Shown: positions 60,782 through 64,000 of the stretch, one piece after another
Layout: every line of letters begins with the position of its first letter
Numbering within the stretch: the first letter of the stretch is position 1
Source of the DNA: Henriciella sp. AS95
GTDB taxonomy: Bacteria > Pseudomonadota > Alphaproteobacteria > Caulobacterales > Hyphomonadaceae
Direction of reading: 5' to 3'
Length of the DNA stretch: 64,000 bases
Assembly: GCF_038900055.1 (NCBI RefSeq)
Contig: NZ_JBBMQM010000001.1
Span: 3,410,001 to 3,474,000 of the forward strand
The notes under the pieces: model-generated
What the model was told of the DNA's origin: nothing
The model's database searches: none
The model's input: the letters and a program-made list of their open reading frames with translations, nothing else
Position numbers and translations under genes: made by a program

Positions 60782-61867
60782 ATGACGACCCCGCTATCCC
60801 TTGAAACGTTCCGCCAGGCCTTCGCTGACTTCTCCGACAAGACGACGAGCGTCTATATCCCCCGCCCAGCCGTACAGACCGGTGGTGAGAAGTGGCGGAT
60901 CCTGCGCAAGAACGTCGTCGACGCTGTGACGGACCACAGCCCGAATGCGAAATTTATCTGCGATCGCATCGCATCATTCGAACTGGCGGACTTCCGCGGC
61001 AACGGCATCGCAATCTTTGATGATGGCGAAAACCAGCGGATGGCGCATCTCAATGCTCGCCCCGTGGCCTCCATCACGACAGGCGAACCGCCCTTCATTC
61101 TGCCCCTGCTCGCTGACTATCAGAGCCGTGAGACCCATTGGGTCCTGTTTGTCACCAAGGACGAGCCAAAGCTCTACCTGTATTCAGGCGGCAGTGTCGC
61201 CGATATGAGCGACAGGCTGGACGCCCCGAAATACCGCTCCGTTGAAGCGCGCCGCTACGTTCAGGATGACGTTTTCTTCCATTCGGGCTCACGCGGCTCA
61301 GCGCGCGATAGCGACAGCCAGTCAGTCTATCACGCCCTCGGGTCTGACCAGAGCCAGGAGCGCGAGAAGACCGACGAAGCGTTTTATCACGACACGTTCG
61401 ACGCCGTCACAGAGGCACTGCCCCCGCAGACGAAATCACTCCACCTCATCGGCGATGAAGGAACGGTCGGGCGCTTTGCCGAGATCGCTTCGCATGGTCA
61501 GTTTGAGCTGACACAGCACCATCATGGCGGCAGCGAGAACATTGAACAGAAGATCGTGGAAATCTTCGCAGATGAGACGGCCGCAGATGACCAACTGCCA
61601 GAAAGCCAGAACCTGCCAGACCTGCAATCAGCGGCGGCAGCCGGCCAGCTCGGAACGCTCTACGTGCCGATCGAACATTCGCAACTGGAAGAAATGCATG
61701 ACCAGGCCGATGAACATGTCCGCCTGCGCAGCTATGAAACCGACGATGCTGAAGCCGTCGAAAACCGCACGGCGATGCTCGCCCTCGCAAATGGCGCCGA
61801 TATTCACTGGTACGCCGCGTCTGACCACGACGCCGTCGCCGAGCTTCGCGCAGACATGCGCTGGTAG
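60782..61867 (+). CDS. baeRF-family protein (bacterial eRF1-like)
   Basis: 361 residues. The N-terminal ~20 residues TTSVYIPRPAVQTG open the RNase-E-like/eRF1 middle fold; GNGIAIFDDGENQRM and FILPLLADYQSRETHWVLFV then LYLYSGG are the strand pattern of baeRF; FYHDTFDAVTEALPPQTKSL and LHLIGDEGTVGRFAE are the next unit; the C-terminal QLGTLYVPIE to HDAVAELRADMRW is the eRF1 domain-3-like part. No GGQ motif is seen. Proteins of this family are proposed to act on ribosomes in biological conflicts. AGGAGA precedes ATG. Confidence 0.72.
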   Translation: MTTPLSLETFRQAFADFSDKTTSVYIPRPAVQTGGEKWRILRKNVVDAVTDHSPNAKFICDRIASFELADFRGNGIAIFDDGENQRMAHLNARPVASITTGEPPFILPLLADYQSRETHWVLFVTKDEPKLYLYSGGSVADMSDRLDAPKYRSVEARRYVQDDVFFHSGSRGSARDSDSQSVYHALGSDQSQEREKTDEAFYHDTFDAVTEALPPQTKSLHLIGDEGTVGRFAEIASHGQFELTQHHHGGSENIEQKIVEIFADETAADDQLPESQNLPDLQSAAAAGQLGTLYVPIEHSQLEEMHDQADEHVRLRSYETDDAEAVENRTAMLALANGADIHWYAASDHDAVAELRADMRW

Positions 61868-61872
61868 GACGC

Positions 61873-63051
61873 TCAGGTCTCGCTAGCCTTTGCCGACAGG
61901 CCGAGGCTGGCGAGAACCTCTTCAGTCTGCTCTCCGAGAAGCGCTGCAGGCTGGATATTCCGCGTGGCATGTCCCACAAAGCGGACCGGGGGCTGGACTT
62001 CCCAGTACCCGCCTTCGCTGGGGTGTTCGCGCCGCTGGAAGAAATTCACGGCCTGCATGTGCGGGTCGTTTTTCACGTCTGAGATATCATTTGCCCTGGC
62101 GGCGGGAATATCAGCCTCGCCCAGCATCTCCAAAAGCTGCTCGGTTGTGTAGTTCACAAAGTGCGCCTGCACCCGCGACATCATATAGTCCTGATTGAAG
62201 TATCGGCCGCGATAGTCATTGATCCGCTCGTCTTCCAGCTCCTGCGCCTGACCAATCACATCAAACAATCTCACCCAGCGCGCATCGACATAAGGCGCGA
62301 TGGTGATCCAGCCATTCTGCGTGCGAACGGGCTGACGCGAGGGATCCACCTGGCGCTGATAGCAATACGGCCCGACCGGAGGGTCGAACACCGCTTCGTA
62401 GAAATGCTCTTCGAAAAGAAAGCTCGTCACGCACTCGAACATCGGCACCTCAACGTGCACTGCTTCACCCGTTCGATCACGATGATGAAGCGCGGCGAGC
62501 GTCGCATACATGGCGTGCAGGCCCGACACCTTGTCGGCAAATGCTGTCGGAATGAAGCGCGGGCGCTCATTGCCGTCGACACGCGGCAGAAGGCTGGTGG
62601 CGCCCGATAGTGACTGGATCAGGTCATCATAGGCCGGCTTGCCAGCATAGGGCCCTTCCGAGCCAAAGCCGAGGCAGTGCACATAGACCACATCGGGCTT
62701 GATCGCCTTCACCTCCTCAAAGGTAAGGCCGAGGCGGGCCACAGCATCCGGGCGAATATTATGGATGAAAACGTCGCTCGTCTCGATCAGCTTGCGGATG
62801 GCGGCCTGCCCTTCATCGGACTTCATGTCCCAGACAACCGATTTCTTTCCGCGATTGATCGTGAGGTGACACGGCCCCATGCCCCGCGTCTTCGCGTATT
62901 TGCCGACATTGCGGAAATCATCGCCCTTGGGCGGCTCCAGCTTGATCACTTCGGCGCCCATATCGGCCAGAGTCTGCGTGCAGTAAGGCCCGAAAATGAC
63001 CGTGGTCATGTCCGCGATACGGATATCGTTCAGAAGCGAGGTTCCAGGCAT
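61873..63051 (-). CDS. CaiB/BaiF family CoA-transferase
   Basis: 392 residues, class III CoA-transferase. Family marks: RIADMTTVIFGPYCTQTLAD at the start, EVIKLEPPKGD, the catalytic Asp in PAYDDLIQSLSG, and the small C-terminal lid (FVGHATRNIQPAALLGEQTEE). It transfers CoA between carboxylic acids; the substrate is unknown. ATG 63051 with GGAG upstream. A single gene by spacing. Confidence 0.95.
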   Translation of the reverse strand: MPGTSLLNDIRIADMTTVIFGPYCTQTLADMGAEVIKLEPPKGDDFRNVGKYAKTRGMGPCHLTINRGKKSVVWDMKSDEGQAAIRKLIETSDVFIHNIRPDAVARLGLTFEEVKAIKPDVVYVHCLGFGSEGPYAGKPAYDDLIQSLSGATSLLPRVDGNERPRFIPTAFADKVSGLHAMYATLAALHHRDRTGEAVHVEVPMFECVTSFLFEEHFYEAVFDPPVGPYCYQRQVDPSRQPVRTQNGWITIAPYVDARWVRLFDVIGQAQELEDERINDYRGRYFNQDYMMSRVQAHFVNYTTEQLLEMLGEADIPAARANDISDVKNDPHMQAVNFFQRREHPSEGGYWEVQPPVRFVGHATRNIQPAALLGEQTEEVLASLGLSAKASET

Positions 63052-63261
63052 AGATATTGAACTCCGATTGGCGCTGCGGCTCAGCCATTTTCCGGCAATT
63101 GTCTACGCTCGACCCCGCCTCTGGCAAGGCTGACGGCACGTCAGATGCCACAAGGGACGAAGTCCGGGCTTCGCGCGGATTCCAATATTTCTCGACAGCG
63201 GGTCCGCCGAGCAAAGTGCTGACGCGTTCTGCAACAAATATTACAGAAGACAGGCCAAGTC

Positions 63262-63280
63262 TTAAATACCGAATATTTAA
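63262..63280. promoter_or_regulatory. AT-rich 7-5-7 dyad, distal
   Basis: Perfect inverted repeat TTAAATA/TATTTAA with CCGAA between, in the gap ahead of the lipoprotein gene. Confidence 0.4.
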
Positions 63281-63343
63281 AACTACTCACGCCTCGAACG
63301 AATTCATCGAGTGGATATCTTTACCCACGCGAAAAAATCCCGT

Positions 63344-63362
63344 TTAACCAAGATATGGTTAA
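63344..63362. promoter_or_regulatory. TTAACCA/TGGTTAA dyad, proximal
   Basis: Perfect inverted repeat with AGATA between, 21 bp before ATG 63384. Has TTAA half sites as in CtrA boxes but with 11 bp rather than 7 between them. Confidence 0.45.
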
Positions 63363-63383
63363 TTGCCATGTGGTGGGGATATT

Positions 63384-64000
63384 ATGGTTTTGCGTAAGCG
63401 CAGTGAATTTCGTTTTTCAATTCTGACAGTTGGCCTGGCGTCGGCTGGCATGGTCGCCGCGTGTGGCGGTGGCGCCGCCGCCCCCGGACCTGTCACAACA
63501 GCCGGCACTGGAACATGCACCAGTTTCGCCTCACCCGGCTCAAGCGCCGCCATCGCCGTAGAGTGCATGGACCGCGCCGACGATTCTGACCTTTCAGGCC
63601 GCGAGTCTGCCCTCGCCTATTATCATGCCGCAGCCGCCTACAATGACGTTTCGAACTTTGCCGAAGCCGCGCGCGCCCTCGACGCCTCATTCGAAGAAGT
63701 GGCTGCGAACGACTCCTGGCTGACGACACCCCCTGCCGGGCAGAGCGAAGCGGAGCTCGACGCCTGGGTGAAGAGCCGGGCTGGCTTCAGGCTCGGCCGC
63801 GCGACCGAGTCGGCCATCGCCTATCAGGGGCTGGCCAGCCGGTATGATGCAGGGGCGAACCTGCCGCCCGCGACGATCTGCGCCAACCGTACCGAATGCC
63901 TGTCCAAGGCCGTCACGCGCATGTCAGCCGCCCAAAGCGCCCTCAGCGCGTTCGCCGCGACAGCGACGACACCACCAACCGCTGAGTACGACAATTACTA
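63384..64000 (+). CDS. Lipoprotein, cut by the window end
   Basis: 205 codons are visible, open to the last base. ATG 63384 follows GGGG at a loose distance. The N terminus has Arg/Lys, a hydrophobic stretch and lipobox MVAAC (C27). The mature part begins with Gly/Ala/Pro/Thr linker, then helical segments (SALAYYHAAAAYNDVSNFAE, ARALDASFEEVAA) resembling TPR-like helix pairs, and four more Cys. Role unknown. Confidence 0.75.
   Translation, partial: MVLRKRSEFRFSILTVGLASAGMVAACGGGAAAPGPVTTAGTGTCTSFASPGSSAAIAVECMDRADDSDLSGRESALAYYHAAAAYNDVSNFAEAARALDASFEEVAANDSWLTTPPAGQSEAELDAWVKSRAGFRLGRATESAIAYQGLASRYDAGANLPPATICANRTECLSKAVTRMSAAQSALSAFAATATTPPTAEYDNY

Larger units (their letters stand above)
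63052..63383. other. 332-bp AT-rich gap with two dyads
   Basis: No gene supported. It holds TTAAATA-N5-TATTTAA at 63262-63280 and TTAACCA-N5-TGGTTAA at 63344-63362, and must contain the promoters of the divergent genes. Confidence 0.6.

Noticed and set aside
63057-63347. 96-codon plus-strand frame before the last lipoprotein gene
   Set aside because: No SD, AT-rich promoter-like DNA in its second half, no protein pattern.
1-64000. CRISPR array, prophage or insertion sequence
   Set aside because: No regularly spaced repeats, no integrase, transposase or phage structural gene was seen on reading; the repeats found are single palindromic elements.

Overview
The window is a 64 kb piece of a GC-rich alphaproteobacterial chromosome. 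Gene content and order (rpmH-rnpA-yidC-engB, argB, dapD, truA, fmt, def, rmuC, many outer-membrane lipoproteins, abundant small palindromic intergenic repeats) fit the Caulobacterales/Rhodobacterales side of the class, most likely a Hyphomonas/Henriciella-type marine bacterium. The taxon is an inference from gene content; no rRNA gene is present.

Layout. 1-8.1 kb: a partial aldehyde dehydrogenase, a BlaI-type repressor with a membrane metalloprotease fused to an M23-like domain, then rplY-pth-ychF split by an opposite-strand TIR-like membrane protein, then flavodoxin-like, VOC and sigma-factor genes. 8.8-14.1 kb: rmuC-def-fmt-GNAT-truA-ATPase housekeeping run. 14-25 kb: secreted proteins, hydrolases, CinA, MaoC, a cation antiporter, a GlxA-like regulator, an amidohydrolase and dapD. 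25.5-33.4 kb: a large secreted protein, an ECF sigma/anti-sigma locus with a second degenerate sigma-like gene, an Hsp70-like ATPase next to a winged-helix protein with a GrpE-like C terminus, a phosphotransferase and a cytochrome c. 33.5-36.1 kb: pyrimidine nucleotidase, DUF1036 protein and argB. 36.2-48 kb: an accessory stretch with GST, lipocalin, a tiny membrane-protein gene with an ideal ribosome site, a membrane-anchored ParA cassette lying between two copies of a ~540-bp duplicated segment, paired tyrosine-rich lipoproteins and an MNT/HEPN toxin-antitoxin pair. 48-51.1 kb: engB-yidC-rnpA-rpmH. 51.2-58.8 kb: DUF547/TVP38/MerA-like cluster, an orphan histidine kinase, gamma-glutamyltransferase and a P1 peptidase. 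58.9 kb: tRNA-Arg(ACG). 59-61.9 kb: a small accessory cluster including a bacterial eRF1-like (baeRF) protein. 61.9-64 kb: a CaiB-type CoA-transferase and a lipoprotein cut by the window end.

The housekeeping genes def, fmt, truA, dapD, the HAD nucleotidase, argB, engB, yidC, rnpA and rpmH, which commonly lie close together in alphaproteobacteria, are all here in that order but spread over about 41 kb with accessory genes between them. The best candidates for undescribed biology are the Hsp70-like/winged-helix-GrpE-like pair, the membrane-anchored ParA cassette inside the duplicated boundaries, the M56-M23 fusion under a BlaI-like repressor, the baeRF cluster, and the 30-residue membrane peptide gene with its UUCG terminator.
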